Program-made: the position numbers and the translations under genes
Part shown: piece after piece, positions 8,123 through 16,079 of the stretch
How positions within the stretch are numbered: the first letter of the stretch is position 1
Layout of the letters: each line of letters begins with the position of its first letter
The notes under the pieces: model-generated
What the model was told of the DNA's origin: nothing
Seen by the model: the letters and a program-made list of their open reading frames with translations, nothing else
Database searches by the model: none
NCBI GenBank assembly: GCA_934402375.1
Contig: CAKRUB010000040.1
Coordinates: 1 to 23,143, forward strand
DNA: 23,143 bases
From: an uncultured Acetatifactor sp.
GTDB lineage: Bacteria > Bacillota > Clostridia > Lachnospirales > Lachnospiraceae
Direction of reading: 5' to 3'

Positions 8123-9844
8123 ATGGAAACAAAATATGCAAAAAGTGCATACAGAACCTTTTTGTTCTGGGGGGTATGCTCTTCTCTGGGAGTTACCGTA
8201 TCTACGCTCGTGGATGCAACTCTGGTGGGTAACTTTGTGGGGAGTACCGGTCTGGCGGTGGCAAACATTGCAACACCGATTTTCCTGCTTTATTCGCTCA
8301 TGGGAATTACGTTAGGCGGCGGCGCCGCGGTATCGATTGGGAAAAAGCTTGGTGCGGCGGATGTGAAAGGCGCAAACAGAGCATTGGGTTCGGTATTGAG
8401 TGCCGGACTGGCATTGGGAGTGCTTTTTGCAGTGCTGTCCCTTTTGTTTCGCAATGTACTGTGCAGGTTTCTTGGTGCAACACCGGAGCTTTTGTCGCAG
8501 GCATTACAATATCTGACGATAGTTTTTTTCTCTGCCCCGATATTTGTACTTTATCACATTCTTTCGGCAGCAGTGCGGACGGATGGAGATCCAAGGCTTG
8601 CAGCTATTTCCTCGGCGGGTGTCATTGTTACGAATCTGAGCCTAGATTTACTGTTTATGAAGGTCTGGAACTGGGGACTCGTGGGAGCTTCTGCGTCCTT
8701 GTGCATTGCGGAGACAGTGGGAAGCCTGGTGCTTCTTATTCATTTCCTGAAAAAAGAGGCGCTTTTGAAATTCCATTTCCATCTGCCGACAGTCGATGAG
8801 ATCAAAGAATTTGTGGGAAATGGTTTTGGCGTAGGCTCTGCTTTCATTTTTCAGGCGGTGGTCATGCTGGTATTCAATACAATGCTTTTAAAGGGAAATC
8901 CCGGAAACGGTACTTTCTCGGTGGCGGTATTCAGCGTCATATACACCATGAGTACGATTCCGGGTGCAATGTATGACGGCGCCGGAACGGCGGCATCCAC
9001 GGTAATTTCCATTCTGGGCGGTGAGAAGGATTGGAAGGGAATGCTGGCAGTCTACCGTGACGGACTCCGCATTGTCGTGGCAGCGGGAATCCTGATCGCT
9101 CTTTGCTTTGCATTCGGAGCGGAGGGAATACTGGCCTTTTTTGGACTGAATGACAGCGCGGCAATGGGAACAGCGGTCACAGCCTTCCGGATTTACGCAG
9201 TCAGTGTGGCGTTGGCGGGAGTGAATGTCGTAACGACTTCCTTCTGGCAGACCATAGGTAAGACGCGCTATGCGTCCGGTCTGTCGCTTCTGCGCAACTT
9301 TGTTCTTATGCTGGTGTTTGGCTTCTGGCTGATCGGTAAGAAGGGAATTATTGGTCTTGCGCTTGTTTATGCAATCAGTGAAGCGGTATGTCTGCTGACG
9401 GTTCTGCTGGCGCAGGTGTTTGGAAACATCAGAAAATACATCGAAGAAAAATACAAATTTACGAACCGGGTCTATGAAGGCTATTACACAATCGAAGAAG
9501 GAAGTATGGAAGAACTGTCGGACAATCTGAATCGATTGTGTGAGGAGTGGGAGCTCGATTATAAGCAGTCCTTTTTCATCAGCCTGATTGTGGAAGAGCT
9601 GCTTGTAAATATAATGAAATATGGATTGAACAATACCGGCAAAAAGTATTATGTTTCGGTCAAGGTAATGGATAACGATGGGGAATACATACTGCGTATC
9701 CGGGATAATGTCAATTCATATAATCCTTTTGATCTGCGGGGGGATGAGGTGGATCGTGCGGCAATGCGGCTGATAAAGGAAAAATCAAAGTATTACGACT
9801 ATCAGAGAAAACTGGTGTTTAACTATCTTTATGTGACAATTTAG
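8123..9844 (+). CDS. MATE-family transporter fused to a C-terminal degenerate GHKL (RsbW-like) ATPase domain
   Basis: 573 residues from ATG 8123. Residues 1-450 are a MATE exporter with about twelve membrane segments and two homologous halves (FWGVCSSLGVTVSTLVDATLVGNFVG near the start; GFGVGSAFIFQAVVMLVFNTM opening the second half). Residues 455-573 resemble an anti-sigma factor kinase domain: EELLVNIMKYG matches the N-box (about 489-499) and RDNVNSYNPFD the G1 box. The G1 glycines are replaced and the GGLG loop of the intact kinase in this element reads RAAMRL, so ATP hydrolysis looks unlikely. MATE proteins normally end after the membrane domain at about 450 residues, so the extra domain is a true fusion. 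An upstream in-frame ATG (8054) was rejected because the intrinsic terminator lies between it and the MATE domain; AAAGG precedes ATG 8123 by 9 nt. Substrate unknown; probably cation-driven export at the cytoplasmic membrane. Confidence 0.88.
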   Translation: METKYAKSAYRTFLFWGVCSSLGVTVSTLVDATLVGNFVGSTGLAVANIATPIFLLYSLMGITLGGGAAVSIGKKLGAADVKGANRALGSVLSAGLALGVLFAVLSLLFRNVLCRFLGATPELLSQALQYLTIVFFSAPIFVLYHILSAAVRTDGDPRLAAISSAGVIVTNLSLDLLFMKVWNWGLVGASASLCIAETVGSLVLLIHFLKKEALLKFHFHLPTVDEIKEFVGNGFGVGSAFIFQAVVMLVFNTMLLKGNPGNGTFSVAVFSVIYTMSTIPGAMYDGAGTAASTVISILGGEKDWKGMLAVYRDGLRIVVAAGILIALCFAFGAEGILAFFGLNDSAAMGTAVTAFRIYAVSVALAGVNVVTTSFWQTIGKTRYASGLSLLRNFVLMLVFGFWLIGKKGIIGLALVYAISEAVCLLTVLLAQVFGNIRKYIEEKYKFTNRVYEGYYTIEEGSMEELSDNLNRLCEEWELDYKQSFFISLIVEELLVNIMKYGLNNTGKKYYVSVKVMDNDGEYILRIRDNVNSYNPFDLRGDEVDRAAMRLIKEKSKYYDYQRKLVFNYLYVTI

Positions 9845-9856
9845 GAGGGGCAGACG

Positions 9857-10699
9857 ATGGAACAAAATGTATTTTTGGATGAAGCAGAGTTAAAGAGACT
9901 GGTGGTACAGGGCAGATTGCTTTCGGAATATGAACAGCCGGTTTATCAGAAGGTAATCGGCGGACGAAAGGGCTTGACCCTTTTGGATGTGGGTTGTAAT
10001 AACGGCTGGAAGACGAGGGAACGTTTTTCGGATAAAAACTTCAACAAAATCATCGGAATCGATTGCCTGGAGGAACTGATTGAGCAGGCGAGAGAAAAAT
10101 TCGGAGATGATGTGCTTTCCTTCTATGCCTGTGATGTAGCAAACGAGGATTTTGCGGAGAAGCTCCGGCAGATCATGCAGCGGGAGAATATTCAGGCGTT
10201 CGACGTCATTCATTGCTCCTTTATGCTGATGCACACGAAAGAGCAGGAGGATATTTTAAGAAAGCTGAAGGCTTTTCTGGCGCCGGGAGGAAAGCTTGTT
10301 GCGATAGAACCGGATGACAGCACAAGCTATATGAAGCCTGACCCGGATGGAATCTATGAGGAATTTCTTAAGGTGCTCTCGACCGACCCGTATGCGGGAA
10401 AGCGGACTATGGGCGCGGAGCTGCCCCAATTATTTTCAAACAGCGGATATACGGATATTGAGCTGGAGTGCTCGGAGATAGCTTCCTCGGGGAAAGAGAT
10501 CTCAAAGAAGGAGCACATATTTGACACCTTCTGTTCCTATCTGCAGGAGGATCTGATCCTGCTCAGGCAGGACGCGGAGGGCGATGCCTACCAGAAGGAA
10601 TGGGAATGGGTGGAGAAGAACCTTGATAAGCTCCGGCAGCTGATGACGGATGAGGCGTCATCCGTTTCCATGGGAGTTAAAATTTATACCTGTGGATGA
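9857..10699 (+). CDS. Class I SAM-dependent methyltransferase
   Basis: 280 residues, soluble. Motif I is LLDVGCNNGW (residues 42-51), the acidic residue binding the SAM ribose is in IIGIDC (about Asp69), the adenine-binding acidic residue is in FYACDVAN, and LAPGGKLVAIEPD is the usual post-motif loop and strand. The substrate cannot be read from sequence. The gene starts 12 nt after the transporter, with AGGAGGGG ending about 6 nt before the ATG, so it is in the same operon. Its position between an exporter and a signalling phosphatase suggests it modifies either the exported compound, a toxic compound for resistance, or a component of the switch; these are guesses. The C-terminal region (about 200-280) is a helical tail of unknown role. 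Confidence 0.85.
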   Translation: MEQNVFLDEAELKRLVVQGRLLSEYEQPVYQKVIGGRKGLTLLDVGCNNGWKTRERFSDKNFNKIIGIDCLEELIEQAREKFGDDVLSFYACDVANEDFAEKLRQIMQRENIQAFDVIHCSFMLMHTKEQEDILRKLKAFLAPGGKLVAIEPDDSTSYMKPDPDGIYEEFLKVLSTDPYAGKRTMGAELPQLFSNSGYTDIELECSEIASSGKEISKKEHIFDTFCSYLQEDLILLRQDAEGDAYQKEWEWVEKNLDKLRQLMTDEASSVSMGVKIYTCG

Positions 10700-10738
10700 G
10701 GCAATTCAGGGTAAAGGATCAGAAAGGAATATGGAGCG

Positions 10739-12370
10739 ATGAAGATAAAATTATTGCCTAAATTTATATTGTCTCTGGCTGTACTGGGAGTAGCTTTAAC
10801 GGTTACGATTTCCGCTTTCAGTTATCTGTCATCAAAGGATTATCTGGAAGAAATGTATGCCCAGAGAGTTATCAGCGGAAGTAAGAGCGTGGCAACGATG
10901 CTGGACGTAGACGATGTACGGACGATCATCAGCGACGGAGGAGAGAACAGTGAAGCGTACGGTCGCGTTGAAAATATACTGAATACCATAAAGCGGGATG
11001 GGGAAATTACTTATCTGTCCTTGGTAATTCCGGATGAAGACAGTGTGACCTTTTACATTGACGGCTGCGTGCCGGAAATGGGGGATGACCCGGCGAACCA
11101 GCTGACTTACGAGACGGATGTATTGTACACGGATGCCGCCAACGATGAAGCGGATCTGCAGAAATATCTCCTGATATGGGGAATGTATGCAGAGAATAAG
11201 GGCACAGACGAGCCGCTCGTGACGGACAACAGCTACGGCTATAATTATACGGCTGTTTCCCCGATTCTGGACGAAAACGGGCAGGCAATAGCGGAAATAC
11301 AGTATATTCTGGATATGCAGGAGGTTCGCGATCACCTCAACGGCTTTTTGTATAATATGCTCGGAATTTCCTTCTGCATTATCTGTGCTGCTTTGCTGCT
11401 CTATATCCTGTTAGTAAAATGGATGGTTTTAAATCCGGTAGAAAAGCTCTCCGATTTCACAACGGAAATTACAAAGACAGGAAACTTTGGAAAACAGGAA
11501 ATTGAAATCAAGACAGGAGATGAGATCGAAGCTCTTGGACAGTCTTTCAACTTTATGATGGAGCGGCTGGATGATTACATTAAAGACCTGACGGTTGTGA
11601 CGGCAGAAAAGGAGCGTATCGGCGCGGAGCTGAATGTTGCGACACAGATTCAGTCCTCCATGCTGCCCTGCATCTTCCCGGCATTCCCGGACAGGGATGA
11701 GCTGGACATCTACGCAACCATGACTCCGGCAAAGGAGGTAGGCGGAGATTTCTATGATTTCTTCATGGTGGATGAGAGACATGTGGCGATTGTAATAGCG
11801 GACGTTTCCGGAAAGGGTGTTCCTGCAGCGTTGTTCATGGTAATCGGTAAGACACTGATTAAGGATCACACCCAGCCGGGCAGGGATCTGGGAGAGGTCT
11901 TCACGGAAGTTAATAACATTTTGTGTGAATCCAATGATAATGGAATGTTCATCACTGCCTTTGAGGGTGTCCTTGACCTTGTAACGGGTGAGTTCCGCTA
12001 CGCGAATGCAGGGCATGAGATGCCGTTTATCTACCGCAAGGATGGAGGCTATGAGGCATACAAGATCCGTCCGGGGTTTGTTCTGGCGGGTATGGAGAAC
12101 ATAAAGTATAAGGAGCAGAAAATACAGCTCAATATCGGAGATAAGATTTTCCAGTATACAGACGGTGTGACGGAGGCAACGGATAAGGATAACCAGCTGT
12201 ACGGAATGGATAGGCTTCATAAGGTCCTGAATGAAAAATGCACAGGCTGCAATCCTGAGCAGACCTTAAAGCTGGTGAAGGAAGATATTGATGCTTTTGT
12301 AGGAGGTAACGACCAATTCGATGATATAACGATGCTGTGCCTTGAGTATAAAAAGAAAATGGAGGAATAG
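10739..12370 (+). CDS. Membrane-bound PP2C/SpoIIE-type serine phosphatase with extracellular sensor and HAMP domain
   Basis: 543 residues. A first membrane helix (about 8-28), an extracellular sensor of about 170 residues resembling Cache/PAS-like ligand domains, a second helix (about 204-228), a HAMP linker (about 229-285), a short coiled coil, then a SpoIIE/RsbU-type PP2C phosphatase domain. The metal-binding and core motifs are all present: KEVGGDFYDFF, IADVSGKGVPAALFM, GMFITAFEGVLD, YANAGHEMPF, YTDGVTEA and FDDITML. Function by family: it removes phosphate from the STAS protein in response to an external signal. It is followed 3 nt later by the kinase gene of the same module. The ligand is unknown; the sensor is acidic and rich in Tyr and Asp. 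Confidence 0.92.
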   Translation: MKIKLLPKFILSLAVLGVALTVTISAFSYLSSKDYLEEMYAQRVISGSKSVATMLDVDDVRTIISDGGENSEAYGRVENILNTIKRDGEITYLSLVIPDEDSVTFYIDGCVPEMGDDPANQLTYETDVLYTDAANDEADLQKYLLIWGMYAENKGTDEPLVTDNSYGYNYTAVSPILDENGQAIAEIQYILDMQEVRDHLNGFLYNMLGISFCIICAALLLYILLVKWMVLNPVEKLSDFTTEITKTGNFGKQEIEIKTGDEIEALGQSFNFMMERLDDYIKDLTVVTAEKERIGAELNVATQIQSSMLPCIFPAFPDRDELDIYATMTPAKEVGGDFYDFFMVDERHVAIVIADVSGKGVPAALFMVIGKTLIKDHTQPGRDLGEVFTEVNNILCESNDNGMFITAFEGVLDLVTGEFRYANAGHEMPFIYRKDGGYEAYKIRPGFVLAGMENIKYKEQKIQLNIGDKIFQYTDGVTEATDKDNQLYGMDRLHKVLNEKCTGCNPEQTLKLVKEDIDAFVGGNDQFDDITMLCLEYKKKMEE

Positions 12371-12373
12371 CCT

Positions 12374-12781
12374 ATGAAAGAGATAACAGTTGACGCCATT
12401 ATCGAAAACATAGATGTGGTAACTGAGTTCGTAGATGATTTCCTGGATAGCAATGACTGCCCGATGAAAACGAAGGTGCAGATGGATATTGCAATCGACG
12501 AGATATTCAGCAATATTTCCTTTTATGCTTATAAGGACGGCGTTGGAAAGGCAACCGTCAGAGTGGATATACAGGACGATCCGAGGGCAGTCAGTATGAC
12601 CTTTATAGATGGTGGGATTCCCTATAATCCGTTGGACAAGGAAGACCCGGATGTTACTCTGTCGGCAGAGGAGAGGAAGATAGGAGGACTGGGAATCTAT
12701 ATTGTAAAGAAAAATATGGATGAAATGAGGTATGAGTACAGCGATGGGAAAAATCATCTGTCGCTTAAAAAGTATTTATGA
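12374..12781 (+). CDS. Anti-sigma factor-type serine kinase (RsbW/SpoIIAB-like, HATPase_c)
   Basis: 135 residues, the normal length for a stand-alone RsbW-type kinase. The ATP-binding motifs are intact: N-box IAIDEIFSNISFYAY with Glu43 and Asn47, G1 box FIDGGIPYNP (Asp79-Gly81) and G2 loop GGLGIYIVKKN (104-107). By family it would phosphorylate the STAS protein and, in classic systems, hold a sigma factor inactive; no sigma gene is present in the window. The start is 3 nt after the phosphatase stop, with GGAGGA inside the end of the phosphatase gene, so translation is coupled. It provides the active reference against which the degenerate domain fused to the MATE transporter can be compared. 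Confidence 0.92.
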   Translation: MKEITVDAIIENIDVVTEFVDDFLDSNDCPMKTKVQMDIAIDEIFSNISFYAYKDGVGKATVRVDIQDDPRAVSMTFIDGGIPYNPLDKEDPDVTLSAEERKIGGLGIYIVKKNMDEMRYEYSDGKNHLSLKKYL

Positions 12782-12793
12782 GACAGTAGACCG

Positions 12794-12818
12794 GGCTCCT
12801 GCATGTCATAGGACAGCC
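12794..12818 (+). other. Imperfect hairpin in the gap before the recombinase operon
   Basis: In the 83-bp gap between the kinase and first recombinase, GGCT-CCT (12794-12800) pairs with AGG-AC-AGCC (12810-12818) with a 2-nt bulge. No T tract follows, so it is not an intrinsic terminator. It may be an RNA structure or chance. No clear promoter is seen in the gap. Confidence 0.3.
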
Positions 12819-12864
12819 TGCAACCGAAATAAAATGAAGGAAAGCAGTTAAAGAAGGCGCCGGT

Positions 12865-14520
12865 ATGGATTTACCAGTATTGCAACAGGAAAAATACCAT
12901 GTGGCCATTTATCTCCGTCTGAGCCGTGACGACCTCTCCACCGGGCGTGGTATGGATGGCAGCAGGGCGGAGAGCAACAGTATCAGCTCACAGAGGGACA
13001 TGATCTGCAGCTTCATAAAGAAGCAGGACAACATGGAAATCTATGACAGCTATGCGGATGACGGTTATTCGGGAACGAATTTTGACAGACCGGAATTTAA
13101 GCGCATGATGAGAGACGTGGAAGCCGGAAATGTGAACTGTGTGATTGTAAAGGATTTATCCAGATTAGGACGAGATTATATAGAAGCCGGGAGGTTGATT
13201 CAAAAGACCTTCCCGGCTTTTTCCGTGCGCTTTATTGCTTTGACAGACCATTTTGATTCGCTGACTGCAGACTATAATGAGATGTCTTTAGTGGTTCCGG
13301 TTAAAAATTTTGTGAATGACTCCTATGCCAGAGATATTTCCGCTAAGGTAAGGAGCCACCAGAAGATCAAGCGGGAAAACGGAGAGTTCATTGGCGCGTT
13401 TGCGGTTTATGGCTATCAGAAATCCAAGGCTAACAGAAACGTGCTCGTACCGGATGACTACGCGGCGGGGATTGTGAAAAGGATTTTTGTGTGGAAGCTG
13501 GAGGGCTACAGTAACCTTGCGATCGCTGAAATGCTCAATGGAATGGGAATCCTCTCACCTATGGAATATAAGAAAATGCAGGGCGAGAGGTTCCAGACGG
13601 GATTTGTGACCGGAGCGCAGGCAAAATGGTCGGCGGTTGCGGTGAAAAGGATATTGACCAATGAGAATTATATCGGAACTTCAGTGCAGGGCAAGGAAGA
13701 AAAGATCAATTACAAGATAAAGAAATCGGTAAGGAAGCAGGAGGAGGAATGGACAAAGGTGCAGGGGGCACACAAAGCCATTATCTCAAAGGAAGACTTT
13801 GGAATCGTTCAGGACTTATTGCAGACCGGCATCCGTGCGGGCGAAAGGGGGAAGCCTTCTCATATTTATGCAGGTCTGTTGTTTTGTGGCGACTGTATGG
13901 AGCCGATGATACGCAGGGTAAACCGTTACAAGGGAAAGGTAAGCGTTTCCTTCATCTGCCCGACAAGAAATAAGGGCGGTAATTGCAGCAGACACAGGAT
14001 TTCAGAGGAAACGTTGAGGCGGCTGGTACTGACCGAACTCCGGGCGCAGACCTATCTGCTGCTGGATGAGGGCAGGATTCTCGACGGTATTGAAAGGATG
14101 GAGATCAACTCCGGGGAGGCGGCTGCCTTCGGGAAGGAGCTGGAGAGGCTGCACAGTGAACAGGACAAATATCTCGGACTTAGAGCCGGACTATATGAAG
14201 ATTTAAAGAAGCGGATCATAACAGAGGAGGATTTCCGAAATTTCGGAGAGATTTTTGAAAAGCGCTATCGGGAGCTGCAGCGGGCAGCCGCGCGTCAGGA
14301 AGAAGCGATGAAGAAGCTTTTGAAGCCGGAGCTGGCGGCGGAAAGCAGACGGAAAGAGTTGAAAAACGCGATGCAGATAACGGAGCCTGACCGCCTGACG
14401 CTCGTTTCCCTTGTAAAGCGCATTCTTATCTATGAGGATAAAAGGGTATCTCTGGAGCTTCGGTATAGAGCAGGGCTTTTGGGGTGCAAAAGAGCAGCCG
14501 GGCGGGAGGAGCCGGTTTGA
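12865..14520 (+). CDS. Large serine recombinase 1
   Basis: 551 residues with the full architecture of large serine integrases/transposases. The N-terminal resolvase catalytic domain has predicted nucleophile Ser20 in IYLRLSRDD, DDGYSGTNFDRPEFKRM, and IVKDLSRLGRDYIE carrying the catalytic Arg residues. A recombinase DNA-binding domain follows (about 170-300, with YGYQKSK, ILSPMEYKK and ILTNENYIGT), then a zinc ribbon (CGDC at about 342 and CPTRNKGGNC), then a coiled-coil C-terminal region. ATG is preceded by AGAAGG at 7 nt. It is the first of three recombinases translated in series; its stop overlaps the start of the second. By family it would catalyse excision or integration at the element ends with one or both partners. 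Confidence 0.92.
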   Translation: MDLPVLQQEKYHVAIYLRLSRDDLSTGRGMDGSRAESNSISSQRDMICSFIKKQDNMEIYDSYADDGYSGTNFDRPEFKRMMRDVEAGNVNCVIVKDLSRLGRDYIEAGRLIQKTFPAFSVRFIALTDHFDSLTADYNEMSLVVPVKNFVNDSYARDISAKVRSHQKIKRENGEFIGAFAVYGYQKSKANRNVLVPDDYAAGIVKRIFVWKLEGYSNLAIAEMLNGMGILSPMEYKKMQGERFQTGFVTGAQAKWSAVAVKRILTNENYIGTSVQGKEEKINYKIKKSVRKQEEEWTKVQGAHKAIISKEDFGIVQDLLQTGIRAGERGKPSHIYAGLLFCGDCMEPMIRRVNRYKGKVSVSFICPTRNKGGNCSRHRISEETLRRLVLTELRAQTYLLLDEGRILDGIERMEINSGEAAAFGKELERLHSEQDKYLGLRAGLYEDLKKRIITEEDFRNFGEIFEKRYRELQRAAARQEEAMKKLLKPELAAESRRKELKNAMQITEPDRLTLVSLVKRILIYEDKRVSLELRYRAGLLGCKRAAGREEPV

Positions 14521-16079
14521 GCAGGCATGTCTATTCCGCCGGAATTTATGCAAGATTATCGGTGGATTCTGATGGAGATAAGAATGAGTCCATCGAAACG
14601 CAGATCGAAATTGCAAAGGCTTATATCAACGGACGTAATGACATGGTCTTATTTGACTGCTACACGGATATAGGGAAGACGGGGACGAACTTTAGGAGAG
14701 AGGGTTTTGAACGCATGATGCAGGATGTCAGGATGCGTAAGATAGACTGTATCATTGTGAAGGATTTGTCCCGGTTCGGCAGGAATCATATTGAAACCGG
14801 AAGCTATTTGGAAAAGATATTCCCGTTTATGGGGGTGCGTTTCATCGCTGTCACGGATTGCTTTGACAGCATGAATATATCCGGGCAGAATGAAACACTG
14901 GGTGTCAATCTGAAAAACCTTGTGAATGAGATGTATGCAAGGGACATCGCAGTGAAGGTGAAATCCAGCAGGCAGGCAAAGCGGGAACAGGGAAGCTTCA
15001 CAGGCGGTGTGCCTCCCTATGGATACCGGGCGGAGTGGGTCGGCGATAAAAAATGCCTTTTCATAGAAGAAACCACCTCGGAGATTGTGAAAAGGATCTA
15101 TGAGCTGTTTCTTTCGGGCAGTAGCATGAAACGAATTGCGCTGTGGCTTTATGAGAAGCGGATCGTCAGACCGATGGAATATCATAGGACGGGACAAATT
15201 TACCGTCCGGCGGGGGAGTCATTGCAGGAGTGGTCGCGGGGGACGATCCGAATGATTCTGACGAATCCGGTTTATACCGGCTGTCTGCCACAGGGGAGAG
15301 ACGGCGAGCGGCGTAGCAGGGAGAATACACATGAGGCTTTAGTCAGTGAGGAGATGTTTCTTGCGGCTGCCGGAAGACTGGAAAGGTCTTCGGCGCATTG
15401 CGATGAGAAATGCTGTTCCGGGACGGTTCCGGTCGCGGCGGATATTTTTTCGGATGTTCTTTTCTGTGGGGACTGCGGCGCAAAAATGAAGCGTATATCT
15501 GCCATAAAAGAGCTTCATTCCAGAGCCAGAGTCAGAAAATACTGCTATAACTGCCCTAAGGCAGAACGTATTGATGATGAGAAATGTGTCACAAAGAGCA
15601 TAACCCTACAGACCTTAAGCAATATTGTCAAAGAAGCAATCCGGCAGGAGCTTGCGCTGTCTGCCGTGCGGGCGGAGACTTTCACGGAGAGGAACCATCT
15701 CGAGGCGGAGAGAGCGAAGGACAAATGGTGGCAGGAGCTTCTGAGACTTAGCAGGAAGATGGAAAATACGAAAAGGCTTGGAAGCGAACAGTATCTGAAC
15801 TATCGTATGGAGGAAATGGATGAGAGGAGCTTCCGGCGTTTCAAAGAAGAAAATGACAGAAAGAAGCTCGGCTTCCAGAAACAGTGTGCGGAAATTGAGG
15901 AAAGGCTTCGGGCAATCGAGGAGGAGACGAACCGGAAAAACCATTTCCTGCGGGCTCTTGTAAAAGGGGACGAAGGGGCAGAGCTGACAGCGGAGGTAAT
16001 AAATACGCTGATCAGCAGAATTGAGCTCTATCGGGATCACAGAATGAAGGTTATTTTCCGGTTCAGAAGGAGGGAGTGA
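14517..16079 (+). CDS. Large serine recombinase 2
   Basis: 520 residues from TTG 14517. Catalytic domain: predicted Ser15 in IYARLSVDSDG, YTDIGKTGTNFRREGFERM, and VKDLSRFGRNHIE. The recombinase domain contains PPYGYRAEW, MEYHRTGQ and ILTNPVYTGC. The zinc ribbon has CGDCGAKM (about 318) and a second Cys cluster CYNCPKAERIDDEKC, followed by a long charged coiled coil (about 380-480). The TTG start was chosen because a GGGAGGAG site lies 6 nt upstream and the TTGA overlap with the stop of recombinase 1 gives direct coupling; an in-frame GTG at 14484 is a weaker alternative. Sequence is clearly diverged from the first recombinase, so the two probably act as different subunits rather than recent duplicates. 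Confidence 0.9.
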   Translation: MSRHVYSAGIYARLSVDSDGDKNESIETQIEIAKAYINGRNDMVLFDCYTDIGKTGTNFRREGFERMMQDVRMRKIDCIIVKDLSRFGRNHIETGSYLEKIFPFMGVRFIAVTDCFDSMNISGQNETLGVNLKNLVNEMYARDIAVKVKSSRQAKREQGSFTGGVPPYGYRAEWVGDKKCLFIEETTSEIVKRIYELFLSGSSMKRIALWLYEKRIVRPMEYHRTGQIYRPAGESLQEWSRGTIRMILTNPVYTGCLPQGRDGERRSRENTHEALVSEEMFLAAAGRLERSSAHCDEKCCSGTVPVAADIFSDVLFCGDCGAKMKRISAIKELHSRARVRKYCYNCPKAERIDDEKCVTKSITLQTLSNIVKEAIRQELALSAVRAETFTERNHLEAERAKDKWWQELLRLSRKMENTKRLGSEQYLNYRMEEMDERSFRRFKEENDRKKLGFQKQCAEIEERLRAIEEETNRKNHFLRALVKGDEGAELTAEVINTLISRIELYRDHRMKVIFRFRRRE

